Assembly: GCA_020698575.1 (NCBI GenBank)
Contig: CM036242.1
Location: 10,923,624 to 10,987,623 of the forward strand
Direction: 5' to 3'
Origin: Bostrychus sinensis
Taxonomy: Eukaryota > Chordata > Actinopteri > Gobiiformes > Eleotridae
Length of the DNA: 64,000 nt
Part shown: one piece after another, positions 1 through 48,436 of the stretch
How the letters are laid out: the number at the start of each line of letters is the position of its first letter
Position numbering within the stretch: the stretch's first letter is position 1
Made by a program: the position numbers and the translations under genes
Notes under the pieces: model-generated
Databases searched by the model: none
The model's input: the letters and a program-made list of their open reading frames with translations, nothing else
Told to the model about the DNA's origin: nothing

Positions 1-2216
1 TCCTTGTATTGCTACTACTTACTACTGCTACTACTACTATTCATTGAATTAGTATTTCTAGTATTACTACATGTACTTCTGCAGCTCCTAATACTATCTA
101 CTACTACTGTTGCTACTATTACTCCATCTACTGCTAATTTCAAACCTGCAGTTTACCTTGAATCAAATGGGACCCTATGGTTACAAGAAGAGCCTAGCCA
201 CTTTGCCACCCAAAAAATCCTTCCACCTCTGACGATTGTACACAGCAGTTTATATTAAAGATCAACAATGCCATTATTAATCAAACAACAATGTAGAATA
301 TCACCACAAGATATATATTTTATTCATAAACCAACAATAAACAAAAAAAAAACAGAGCATCAACACATCAACTTTTGAAAGGCAGCGGAAAATAAAAAGG
401 ATATCATTTATACAAGACATCTGAGAGAGCAATTCAGAAATTTGAAGCATAAAACACAACTACAACAAGTAAAATGGACAAATAACACAAGAACTACATA
501 TAAATCTGAACACGTTCCCTACTGGGTCAATACAAGGACATGGGGTTAGCCCATTAGCATTAGCACTGCTGCGTTCAAGGACACTGGGCTCAGTACAGAG
601 CACTCTTGTCTCAGACTGGTAGATGCTACTCTTTCTGAGACAACTTTTTCATCATTTTTAAGTAACACAAGAATCAGTTACCTCAAAGGTGTATGAGAAT
701 CACTGGACTTAGATTTCTGAGTCTCTACAATGGTAAAGAATAGCACCACTGGGCTAATACTAACATCAGAAGCCGGTGTAAAGTAAATAAGTACTGTAAA
801 AGAATTAATTTTATATTGTTTATATAAATGCACCCACTAAGTCTTTGTGTGGTGTGAGGACAGGAGGAAGTGGACGCACTTCCAGCTCAGAGGGAGGCTG
901 GAGGAAAACAGGAGTTACACTGAAGGTTTTTATATCAGCCACACCAGTGTTCTCATCAACCACTTCTGCTGCCAGCGATCAATAATATCAAGTTAATGTC
1001 ACATCATGACAGTTATGTACATGTACATAAACATAAAGAGGGCAATCATTCTGAGGAACTAAATCTATTTACATTTGGTACAACAACGTAACCTTTCCCT
1101 TTGTAAAAAGCTGTGCTTTGTTTTCAAACTGCCACATTCAGGCAGATACAAAAATACATGGTTAGTCTCCATGAGGGCAATAGTGTGTTCTGTTCGATCA
1201 AGAACAGAATCCACATGAACACACCACACCAAGTTATTATACAAAAATAACTGCCAGCTACACGGACTACAGCCTCCTGAGTTATGTCTGTCATTTGACT
1301 GGTTTATTATCCTGAGTCTTTATCACTAATGATCATGTCATGGACTGTGGAGAAACTGACAAAATACACATGAATTTGCATGTATCCCTGTGTATATTCA
1401 TACAAAATCAGGCTTAAGTAAATATAAAAGAAATTGTAAGTGATAATGAAATAACATGAAATAACACTGAGTGTTCTACACAGCTGCAGTGATAAATGAT
1501 GCTTTAGGCTGGTACAGTTTATTGCAGCTCCTCTGTTCGACAGGGCACAGGAGAACACTGCTTTGTTTGAGGCTCATCTCTTGCATGGTGTAAGTCCACT
1601 GACAAACTGCATTAAAGTCAGTCAGTGGATGTGGATGTGTTAAAATACAGGCAAAGTTTTATATTTCATTGCACAAAAATACATAGACCAATCAATTTCA
1701 CTGTATACATTATACAATACAACAATGTTTTCAGTTATTACAGATGTTCATTTGTTGTTTATATCTATTATGGTAATCTGATTTCTGCAGTCATGAGTGT
1801 TTGTTAGGAAAAATGGCATAAGATGACATAAGAAGTCTTTTAGTGACTACACTAATTCCTTCAGGCAGCGGTAAAAGATGGTGTCTTCATGACCTTTTCA
1901 ATGCCCAAACACAAAGTTAAGTGAAATGCATGTAACATAAACCTGACATGCTTTACAAAATGCATACTGAGGCAAAAAAAAAAAAAGAATTAGTTTTTAA
2001 ACAAGCAAAGCACATACAATTACTTTTAGACAAATTAAAATCTCTTGACAGAAAACCCTCTCCTGCTGGTGGAGTCTGATGGAGAACAGAGTCTGTTGTA
2101 ATGCACACGTCCCTGCTGCAGTCAAAGTGTCTCAAAGTGCTGCTGACAGAACAGACAGGGCTGGCTCATGTTAATGTGTTTGTGGAGTCACTGACGGAGA
2201 TGTACAGGAAGCCTCC
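1..2216 (-). other. smad3: Probable smad3 3' UTR and downstream region
   Basis: No coding exon was recognised here on either strand. The sequence directly follows the smad3 stop, and vertebrate SMAD3 transcripts usually have long 3' UTRs. AATAAA signals on the minus strand lie at 1518-1523, 1303-1308 and 319-324 (read as TTTATT on +). Which one ends the transcript cannot be told from sequence. Positions 4-145 are a degenerate CTA/ACT trinucleotide repeat. Confidence 0.4.
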
Positions 2217-38118
<35,902 letters not shown>

Positions 38119-38760
38119 CTTGAGTTCTGCTAACTCCTTCCGATGCCAAAAGTTAGACAGTTTGTTGAAAAGACCTGCACACCAACTCTCCAAACGCCTG
38201 GATCCACACAACAGCCCGGCTGCTGTAGAAAAGATGCAGTTAGAGCTTGATAATGAGAAAGTCGCGCAGACACATCCCGAAGTTAAACCTCAACTTGAGT
38301 GCACGGTCTGTCTGTGCAGCACAGTGCGCCAGCGGGCTGTGGAGCTGTGGACTGAGTATCACTCCGCGAGGAAACCTAGTCCCGTCTGCAGCGATTTAGC
38401 GAGGATTTCATTGATAAAATCTCTCCCAGGTCTCACCAACTCTCGATTCCTTCCAAAAAGTATATGCCACACAATAATAAAAAGAATATGGTGATGTTTA
38501 TTCCCTAAAGCATCAACCTCCGAGATTTCCAAAGTTTTGCTCCGAGCCCTCCGCCACGCTGAGTCCGCCAAGTGAAGTCTGCCAGAAGTCTGCATCAAAT
38601 GCAAATTGAGGGTCTGCTGCTGAGAGTCTCCATTCAGAGTTTAGACTGCACGGACCTGTGAAAGGCCAGGCCCAGCAGCTGGCTAAATATTCTCTGGTCA
38701 AATTGCACAATCCCTCCTCCTCGTGCTCTCCCTGCAGCTGATAAATTGAACTGTTGTGCT
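38119..38760 (-). promoter_or_regulatory. smad3: smad3 5' UTR and presumed proximal promoter
   Basis: This is the repeat-free stretch directly upstream of the ATG. It ends before a run of T-rich simple sequence at about 38861-38900. The minus strand has GGCGG-type GC boxes around 38540-38570. No convincing TATA box or initiator could be placed, so the start site is unknown. The frame stays open a short way above the ATG (to 38211) but contains no other ATG. Confidence 0.45.
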
Positions 38761-38860
38761 AACTGCTTACGTACGATGTCCCAATCATGCTCTGATCACA
38801 GATTTGATTGTGCAATGCTAAACTTGTGCACACTGAATCAGTCATTTTAGTAGCCACTTT

Positions 38861-38900
38861 TTTTCTTTTTCTTTTTTTTTTTTTCTTTTTTTTTTTTTTG
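38861..38900. repeat. Poly(T) tract
   Basis: Forty bases of almost pure T with single C breaks, 0.75 kb upstream of the smad3 start codon. Confidence 0.85.
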
Positions 38901-39574
38901 CTTGTTATTACTTCTAAAATTACTTATGTGGTTGTCTGTCCTCTTCAATTAAATCTATGCAACTCTTTTGTAGCCTACTTATTTTGATTAGCCTAGCTAG
39001 CCTATGCAACAAAATTATAGTTCTATAAAATCTAATTACAGCTTGCACCTTTCAGATAGCCTAATGTGTCAACAGTTTTACCTGCTTTTTATTAACCCCA
39101 CTTGAGTAACAGTGGCAGAGGTGATGATTGTACTTAAGTACATTTTTGAAGTAAATGTAACCAACATTCTGTTGTTTGTGGAGGAAAAAGGGTTACATTT
39201 ACAAATCTCTGAATAAGTATTTTTTGTCCTCAGTGGTAAAGTGGGAAGTAATAGAAGTGGAATTAAGTAGCAGTTGTAGTATTAGTAGTAGAGTATTAGT
39301 AACACTTTATAGTTAGGTAAACTTTGTACTCAAATGCAACTATTATTCATAAAGGGATTTTGTTCCGTACCTTTACTTCTAACTGTAATATTATTTTTAA
39401 GTAATAGTGATTTACTAAATTACATATTTTGAGTATAGGCTACTAGTTTGAAAAATAATAGCATTATATTATTCTAGTTACCTGTTATAAAAACAAGAAA
39501 ACATACTATCAATTCTTTAGAAATCTCTCTAAATAATGTTTAAAACTAAAAATGATATTTATTTGGAAAATAAC

Positions 39575-39780
39575 CTGTGAACAACCGGACGGTAGCTGGT
39601 TTGAATCTCGCCCAAAGCGCAAATTGTTGCTGTGTCCCTGGGCAAGGCACTTCACCCACATTGCCTACTCCAGTCACTGTATATTTCTGGTTGCAACAGG
39701 AAGGGCATCTTGTGAAAAACCCTGTCAAATTACTGTGCAACTGGCTCACTGTGGCAATCCTGAAAAAGAAAGCGAAAAGC
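39575..39780 (+). mobile_element. tRNA-derived SINE
   Basis: A B-box-like GGTTTGAATCT at 39598-39608, then CTGGGCAAGGCACTTCACCC, AGGAAGGGCATCTTGTG, CACTGTGGCAATCCTG and an AAAGCGAAAAG tail. This order is that of a common fish SINE with a tRNA-like head and a LINE-like tail. The A box is poorly preserved. Confidence 0.65.
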
Positions 39781-39854
39781 CAAAAGAAAATAAATACAAA
39801 GCACTATTTTCATATTTTGTACGGCCTCTTTTATGCGATCATTCTTAAAAAATC

Positions 39855-40035
39855 TCAAATGCCTTCCATAGGATTTAACTCCAGACTTTGACTTGGCCAG
39901 TCCATCAGATCTAGTACTCCAGAGTATTTTTTATGGTCAAATAGTTTCTGCACAGCTTTGAAGGATGCTTGGGGTCATCATGTCTTGTTGGTATACAAAC
40001 CCACAAAAGTTTCACCTAGTTTCATGTCTTTGGGA
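39855..40035 (-). mobile_element. Tc1-like transposase remnant
   Basis: Plus-strand words CATAGGATTTAACTCCAGAC, TTTGACTTGGCCAGTCC and GGATGCTTGGGGTCATCATG are the reverse complement of a Tc1-type catalytic region (the IENLW-like and NDPKH-like neighbourhoods). Many lesions; only about 180 bp remains. Confidence 0.55.
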
Positions 40036-40039
40036 ACAG

Positions 40040-42371
40040 CTAGAAAGTATTAGGAAATCAATAACAAATAAAACATAAAAACAGATCCATGTTCTGGTTA
40101 TTATGTGCAACAAGTGACTTATTTAATTAGTTATGTTTTCTTGTTTTTGTAACAGGTGGTCTTATACATTTGTCAACCAACTGCTACCGCACACATTACA
40201 TGTATCTCTGGAAATACTTGACATTTACTTTTTGACTGTAAAACATGCTGGTAGTTGTCACATTTCATGGACAAGTTGGCTGCTTGAAGAGAGAATGTCA
40301 TGAAAGTCGACGCAGAGCCGCACGCAGACTTGCCTCAGCTTGCTGTGGACCGTGAACGTCGTCCGCAGTCAACAACACTGCAATTTAGCTGACTGCAAGG
40401 ATATTCCCCTGCTGTGGCCACAATAGACTTAGGCACGCACTTTATGCATGGAGCCCCTCCCGTCTATACTCCCCACACTCACACAATGTCAAGGAGTCAG
40501 AGGAGCAGATGTACGACACACAGCTGAGAGGAGGCGAGGGGAGAGAGTGGAGAGAGTGTGAGGTGGTGGTCCTTTGTTGTACGGCTTCAAAAGAAAATGC
40601 TTTATTGCATTGACTTTCAAAACTCGAAGGTCTTAATTGTGCGCACTTGAAAAGGCTCGTAAACGTTTTTAATACCCACCCTGAACAAAGGAATGGGTAC
40701 AGTTACTGGGTTCTATTAGTGTAGTAATGACAGCACAGTGGTTAGGCAACAATATCAAATATAACAAAGCACAGTGTAAGATAGTAAAGTCTTGTATGTC
40801 ATGTGAATATTGCTAAATTTCCTCTTTTTTCAACAAACAAGGCCAGTGCCAAAAAAAAAAAAAAAATCTTGATTACATAAATTATGCCAAAGTTTGGATG
40901 GATGGATTGTACCACATCCCACAAGATTTTTTTTTTTTTTCATATGAGCAATGATTAAATTGTTGATAGCTGTTTAAATGAGCAACATCAGAGAAAGTGG
41001 GTTATGATAATATATATCTCAAAATGTGCAAAATCAAACATTATGTGATAAACTTTAGACATTGACAAAAAAGTGACAAGGAAGAGCGCTTCCTGGACCT
41101 CCAAAAAGTAGGATAAGAGTAGTAAAAAATGAGGTGCTCTTTGGGAAGGGACAGGCAATGCAAAAAACAACAAAATACCCAAGGCACTCTCTCATAAAGT
41201 TAAAAAGCCTTTATTACTTAGGGCATGTCACAATAGACTAAAAAAGCCTTTTAGTTAAACTTTAGACATTCTTCTAAAAATGTCACTTAATTGTCTAAAT
41301 ATGGCACACACTGACAGATCAGTCCATCACCACAACACACTGCACTGAAAAAAACTAAAACACTTGAAACACTTTGAATTTGTACTGTTGGGTATCAGGC
41401 CAAAAAACTGTTTTGGTTTGTTTGACAAGAAATAAATTCTGTAATTATGTCCAAAATGCAATATAATACATTTTATAAAATCTCTGTCTTTGAGGTCAGT
41501 GCTGGTCTGAATCATGACCTGGTTCAGACTTGGACCACAGCAGTGATCTCTTCTGTAGATCCACTGTTTATAATTAACCTACTCCTCATCTTCATCCAAG
41601 TCTTTCTCTAAAAGTGTCTTCACTTCTGATTTTATTTTTTATCTCATGTGTCTCAGGTCTGTAGATGTTGGTGACAGAGCATTGTATTTTGGTGGACAGT
41701 GTCTTGGACCTAACAAAAAAAAAAAGTCCTTCAGTTTTGACTGGTGTTTTAAAACCAGATATTGTGCTAAATGTGTGATGTGGAGAATGTGTGTGGAGTT
41801 GTGCCAATTTGAGATGGGTTACTGCTCCCTGAGTGTCAAGTTTTAGAATTTGTACATTTATTTTGACTTTAGAGTTAAAGCAATTTCAAAACACTGTATT
41901 ACAATGTCAAAAATTAATTTTAATCTGTTATCTAGAACAATACATGTCGCAATACACATTTAAGTATCAAATTTTTTGTGGCATTTCTGACGTCAAATTG
42001 GAGTCATAGATTACAGTAGAAGTTAGTAGTCATTCTGTTTATGTATTATTCACTCCTGAATAATCCTATTCATTGTCGGACTATTGCATACTGTATATTG
42101 CTTACTCCTGATTAAACTTGAACATAAGCACTCTGAGCATGCTGCAGATCCAGACACTGGGTCAAAGTAACTCATGTAAACAAATGAGGAAAACATGAAG
42201 TCCATGTTTAGAGCCATACTCAGTAATATTTAGAACAGTTGTCATTTATTTTCTACTGCGAAGTTGTTAGAAGTGTTTCTTTATGCAGAGGTCCCACTTT
42301 AGGCTTTCATCAGTGCCTCTGCTCAGAGTTGACAACCGCATGAGAAAAGTTGCACAGAGCTGTGGTGCGCA
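40040..42371. other. Intergenic stretch upstream of smad3
   Basis: No gene recognised. 40290-40570 is richer in G+C than its surroundings, with CGCAGACTTGCC, CAGAGGAGCAG and a GGGGAGAGAGTGGAGAGAG purine run. It could be a distal regulatory or alternative first-exon region of smad3, but nothing proves it. Poly(A) and poly(T) runs lie at about 40851-40866 and 40927-40940. Confidence 0.35.
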
Positions 42372-45300
42372 CAGCTAACAGACCAATGTCCATCAGCTAA
42401 CAGACCAGTGTCCAGCAGCTAACAGACCAATGTCCAGAAGCTAACAGACAAATGTCCATCAGCTAACAGACCAGTGTCCAGCAGCTAACAGACCAATGTC
42501 CAGAAGCTAACAGACAAATGTCCATCAGCTAACAGACCAGTGTCCAGCAGCTAACAGACCAATGTCCATCAGCTAACAGACCAGTGTCCAGTAGCTAACA
42601 GACCAGTGTCCATCAGCTAACAGACCAATGTCCAGCAGCTAACAGACCAGTGTCCAGCAGCTAACAGACCAGTGTCCATCAGCTAACAGACCAATGTCCA
42701 GCAGCTAACAGACAGCGTCCTGCAGCTAACAGACAGTGTCCTGCAGCTAACAGACCACTGTCCAGCAGCTAACAGACCAGTGTCCATCAGCTAACAGACC
42801 AGTGTCCAGCAGCTAACAGACCGGTGTCCAGCAGCTAACGGACAGCATCCTGCAGCTAACAGACCAGTGTCCATCAGCTAACAGACCAGTGTCCAGCAGC
42901 TAACGGACAGCATCCTGCAGCTACAGACCAGTGTCCATCAGCTAACAGACCAGTGTCCAGTGCTAACAGACAGCATCTTGAAGCTAACAGACCAGTGTCC
43001 AGCAGCTAACAGACCGGTGTCCAGCAGCTAACGGACAGCATCCTGCAGCTAACAGACCAATGTCCATCAGCTAACAGACCAGTGTCCAGTGCTAACAGAC
43101 CAATATCCAACTGCTAACACACCATATCTAGCAGGTAACAGACCAATATCCAACAGCTAACAGACCAATGTCCAGCAGCTAACAGACCAATGTCCAGCAG
43201 CTAACAGACCAATGTCCAGCAGCTAACAGACTGGTGTCCAGCAGCTAACAGACCAATATCCAACAGCTAACAGACCAATGTCCAGCAGCTAACAGACCAA
43301 TGTCCAACAGCTAACAGACCGGTGTCCATCAGCTAACAGACCGGTGTCCAGCAGCTAACAGACCAATATCCAACTGCTAACAGACCGGTGTCCAGCAGCT
43401 AACAGACCAATATCCAACAGCTAACAGACCGGTGTCCATCAGCTAACAGACCGGTGTCCAGCAGCTAACAGACCAGTGTCCAGCAGCTAACAGACCAATA
43501 TCCAACTGCTAACAGACCGGTGTCCAGCAGCTAACAGACCAATATCCAACAGCTAACAGACCAGTGTCCATCAGCTAACAGACCGGTGTCCAGCAGCTAA
43601 CAGACCGGTGTCCAGCAGCTAACAGACCAGTGTCCAGCAGCTAACAGACCAATATCCAGCAGTTAACAGACCGGTGTCCAGCAGCTAACAGACCAATATC
43701 CAGCAGCTAAGAGACCAATGTCCAACAGCTAACAGACCAATGTCCAGCAGCTAACAGACCAATGTCCAACAGCTAACAGACCGGTGTCCATCAGCTAACA
43801 GACCGGTGTCCAGCAGCTAACAGACCAATATCCAACTGCTAACAGACCGGTGTCCAGCAGCTAACAGACCAATATCCAACAGCTAACAGACCAATGTCCA
43901 GCAGCTAACAGACCAATGTCCAGCAGCTAACAGACCAATGTCCAACAGCTAATAGACCAGTGTCCATCAGCTAACAGACCGTTTTCCAGCAGCTAACAGA
44001 CCAATATCCAACTGCTAACAGACCGGTGTCCAGCAGCTAACAGACCAATGTCCAGCAGCTAACAGACCAATGTCCAGCAGCTAACAGACCGGTGTCCAGC
44101 AGCTAACAGACCAGTGTCCAGCAGCTAACAGACCAATGTCCAGCAGCTAACAGACCAGTGTCCAGCAGCTAACAGACCAATATCCAACTGCTAACAGACC
44201 GGTGTCCAGCAGCTAACAGACCAATATCCAACAGCTAACAGACCAATGTCCAGCAGCTAACAGACCGGTGTCCAGCAGCTAACAGACCAATATCCAGCAG
44301 CTAACAGACCAATGTCCAGCATCTAACAGACCAATGTCCAACAGCTAACAGACCAGTGTCCATCAGCTAACAGACCGGTGTCCAGCAGCTAACAGACCAA
44401 TGTCCAACAGCTAACAGACCGGTGTCCATCAGCTAACAGACCGGTGTCCAGCAGCTAACAGACCAATATCCAACTGCTAACAGACCGGTGTCCAGCAGCT
44501 AACAGACCAATATCCAACAGCTAACAGACCAATGTCCAGCAGCTAACAGACCAATGTCCAGCAGCTAACAGACCAATGTCCAACAGCTAATAGACCAGTG
44601 TCCATCAGCTAACAGACCGTTTTCCAGCAGCTAACAGACCAATATCCAACTGCTAACAGACCGGTGTCCAGCAGCTAACAGACCAATGTCCAGCAGCTAA
44701 CAGACCAATGTCCAGCAGCTAACAGACCGGTGTCCAGGAGCTAACAGACCAGTGTCCAGCAGCTAACAGACCAATGTCCAGCAGCTAACAGACCAGTGTC
44801 CAGCAGCTAACAGACCAATATCCAACTGCTAACAGACCGGTGTCCAGCAGCTAACAGACCAATATCCAACAGCTAACAGACCAATGTCCAGCATCTAACA
44901 GACCAATGTCCAACAGCTAACAGACCAGTGTCCATCAGCTAACAGACCGGTGTCCAGCAGCTAACAGACCAATATCCAACTGCTAACAGACCAATGTTCA
45001 GCAGCTAACAGACCAATATCCAGCAGCTAACAGACCGGTGTCCAGCAGCTAACAGACCAATATCCAGCAGCTAACAGACCGGTGTCCAGCAGCTAACAGA
45101 CCAATATCCAGCAGCTAACAGACAGCGTCCTGCAGCTAACAGACCGGTGTCCAGCAGCTAACAGACCAATGTCCAGCAGCTAACAGACCAATGTCCAGCA
45201 GCTAACAGACAGCGTCCTGCAGCTAACAGACCGGTGTCCAGCAGCTAACAGACCGGTGTCCAGCAGTAGTGTGTACAACTAACAGTCCAGTGTCCAACAG
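42372..45300. repeat. 22-bp minisatellite, about 133 units, with higher-order duplication
   Basis: Tandem units of the form CAGCTAACAGACCRRTGTCCAG (22 bp) fill 2.9 kb, the last unit being degenerate. Variants include CAATATCCAACTG, GGTGTCCATC and GACAGCRTCCTG, which cluster at 42709-43050 and again at 45120-45215. A few units are 20-21 bp. A block from about 43754 repeats 638 bp (29 units) downstream. The unit is not a multiple of 3 and includes TAA, so no frame stays open. Confidence 0.97.
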
Positions 45301-46568
45301 TGAGTGGGCTCTTTGTGCAGAGTGTGGTGGAGCAGGTGCTAAAAATAGCCCTGGTTGCAGTTCAGAGGTACACACCACTGCCTTTCATCTATTTCTGGGA
45401 CACTGCAACGTATATCAGCTCTGTCTTTATGCACGTCGACAGCCTGGAATATTAGCCATCAACAGATTCTTCAGAGTGGTAACAACATGGACACTGGTGG
45501 TAGAAGTGCTGAGTAGTACCGTAACAAGAGAACGCTTAATAAGGAAAAAAAAAAAAAAACACTACTTGTATTCAAATCAACCAATGCCCAGTTTTTGGCT
45601 GTATCTGTTGAGGGCAGATTGCAGTTCCACTCCTCGCACTAGAGCATTTAAACTATGGCAGTTCTGCAAGAACATGCTGTGGGAAATGGTCTGATGGCAA
45701 TTTCACTTTGAAACAAAGGTACTATTTTTAAAAGAAATACCAAAACAGAAAATCCACAAATATTGAACCTGATCAGTTTTTGTTAGTTACTGGGTCTAAA
45801 ACCACATCATAATAATCTTGTGGCTTAATGCAGAGTCTACTGACAGCAAACACGTCTGTGTGTTTGAATAATATCACCACTTTCTGATGCTCCAGTGAAG
45901 GAAATAACTTCCCTCTAGGTCATTTTTACTGACAGAAAAGACTTTGAACTTCATGCCAGTTTTTGTTTCATGTTGATAAACCCAGTACTTGCAGAGATAT
46001 TAATCATAAACCACACCAAGACATCTGAATTGTGACTCTTTAGCTGCAGATTCTATCATATTCTGACCTGCCTCCAGCTCAACATTAAACTATAGGCCCT
46101 TTAGAATTCTACGACAGCACGTGAACACAACCTATTGAGAGTCTACACAAGTCCTGCATCAAGACCTCCTTGAACATTTGCAAAAGTCAGCATTTTTGTT
46201 GGCCTCATGTTAATAAAAGGCCAATCTGCAACATAATCACTGCGTCCAAAGGGTGCCGTCCACTGGTATCTGCTGTGTAAAGATTCACATTTTTGTTTTT
46301 TTCCCCTGAGTCATATATATAAGGAATATAATGTGATGTATTTTGTGTATTTTAACATTATGTCATCATTACGTTGCCCTAGACAACCAATCAGAGAGGA
46401 CAATCAAGTAGTGTGTCCATCATATTGCTTTTTCTGGCCTGTCCCTACTGAAATACAACATTGATGCAAATAAAAATGAGGTCTAATGTATACAGATTGT
46501 GCTATATTTTGTCTTAATATAAATGTGCATTTTTTTATTTTATATATATATAAAATAAAAATATATAT

Positions 46569-46576
46569 ATTTTTAC

Positions 46577-46644
<68 letters not shown>

Positions 46645-46652
46645 GTAAAAAT
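46569..46652. repeat. Perfect 84-bp palindrome around (TA)n
   Basis: Left arm ATTTTTACATAA (46569-46580), then 60 bp of TA repeat, then right arm TTATGTAAAAAT (46641-46652), exact inverted copies. AT-rich sequence with more TA lies to the left. Such a tract can extrude as a cruciform and is often unstable. Confidence 0.95.
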
Positions 46653-48149
46653 GGGAGTGAAGTCATTTTGATGAAATAAAATGTGCTTTTCTATCTTTTA
46701 CTATCTTTTTGGCCTTTGCAGCAACTAAATTGCAATATACAAATGTTATCACATATGTATTATTATATATTAGGTACTTTTACCATCAAGCTGCATCTCT
46801 GCAGCCATTTGGTGGAGGACTATATTTTTAAAACTGGGGCGTCTGTGAAAACAAATATTTTTTTATTCTTGTTATTAGTCCCCCAATAACATAAAAAATA
46901 CAGAAAAATAATTTTGACATTGTGTTTTTCTTGGCATGAACATTAAAGGGTTAAGCTGTGCTGATGTTTATTTTCTAAATGTCATTGTACTTATTATATG
47001 TGCAAGTCATTTGTTGTTGCTTTATTTAGCTCAAATAAGTGTATATACTGTTTTTTAAAGGGAGGAATGTGAGATCAAAATGATGCTTCTTCTCTTGCAG
47101 TTATTGCCATGGTCATATTTTGCACACTAACCACTCAGCACCTTCACTTTGACTTTCAGCACCCCCCGTCCCATCAGCAGCTGTAGAGCACACTTATCCC
47201 AGCCTGCCCTACGTGTTGTCATGTTGGAAGGAGCGTGCTGCCATGTGTCCCAGCACTACGCTTACCCCTCCAGCACCTGTTTACACCCCTGGGACGCGGC
47301 CGGCAGGACAGACAGCTGGTTTGTTTTGGAGAAGTGTGGGCTGATACGGGGCTGATAAGGGCCTGAGGTGGGGGTAGGGACTACAGATGGGCCGTGGTGC
47401 AAAGGAGGAGGGATGGGGGGGTGGGGCTTGTGTGAGAAGAATTACGGAGCACAAAAGGCACGTCATCAGGCCTGAATGGGCAGTGGTACAATCCGATAGA
47501 CGTAATGACATTGTGTTGGCTGGGACCTCAGGGGACTCCATCAGCTGGTGTCCCACTGGAGAAGGGGGTCACGCACTACAACAACAGGCTGTGTTGTGGT
47601 TGGATCTGATGATACAGAGGGAAAAAATATGCTGATATTAACAATGACAAAAATAAATAAATAAATAAATAAATAAAAACAATGCTCAGAAGATTTTTTT
47701 TTATTGATACAAAATTTGCAAAAAACATAAGCTAATGGACAATTCATATTTGGCAAAGTTATGTTATATTTACAATATAGAGTATAACCACATCAAAATA
47801 ACTCTTTGCATACATTTAGCTAGATATTTAGCAATCTGGGCAAACTGAGAACATTTGTGTTTCCATTAGCGGACCCATTCTTCAGGCTTTTATGAACTTA
47901 ACTCATTTGAATTCACAAGTGAAATCTCCATCATATTGATTATCTCTGGTCTGGGTTTGTTTAAGCACAACAGCATGTCTCTGTAGGGCTTCCATAACTG
48001 TTAACATGTTTTTAAAAAAGAAAGAAAAAAAGATGCACACACAAATGTGTGTGTTGTGAAATTGCTGCCGGCACCTTTACTGCTAGGTGTTGCTAAAATA
48101 GGTAAAAACTACACATGGCACATTTAAATTCCTTTCTTTAAATTAAACA

Positions 48150-48436
48150 TTCCTATATTAAGCCCTTGCAGGTTTTTGAAAATAGTTTTGGACACATTGG
48201 ACACATTTGCATCAGTATTTCATGTTTTACTTATAAAATAATTATGTATGGAAAATGTCTTCTTTTGGGGAGCTGTTACTTTGGCTTTGCAGAAAAACAC
48301 TTGGATTAGGTGTCTGACGCCCCCTGCTGGCAGTGGTGGAGAATAGACACAGCATAAAATGCTTATTTAGCATGGCTATCAGCAACATGATGCTAACTCA
48401 AAAAAGTCTATTTAGCAAAATAAGGGACCTTTAAGG
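48150..48436 (+). mobile_element. Dispersed MITE-like repeat, copy B
   Basis: CCTATATTAAGCCC, AAAATGTCTTCTTTTGGGG, GATTAGGTGTCTGACGCCCC, CAGCATAAAATGC, TTAGCATGGCTATCAGCAAC and a right end AAAATAAGGGACCTTTAA. Colinear with copy A at 35530-35775; here the right end is better preserved and mirrors the left end TTAAAGGTCC of copy A. Confidence 0.7.

Noticed and set aside
42372..45300. CRISPR array or coding tandem repeat
   Set aside because: The repeats are directly adjacent with no unique spacers, this is vertebrate DNA, the 22-bp unit shifts frame and carries TAA.
45269..45694. 141-codon ORF right after the minisatellite
   Set aside because: It contains a poly-Lys run from a poly(A) tract, no recognisable domain and no supporting neighbours.
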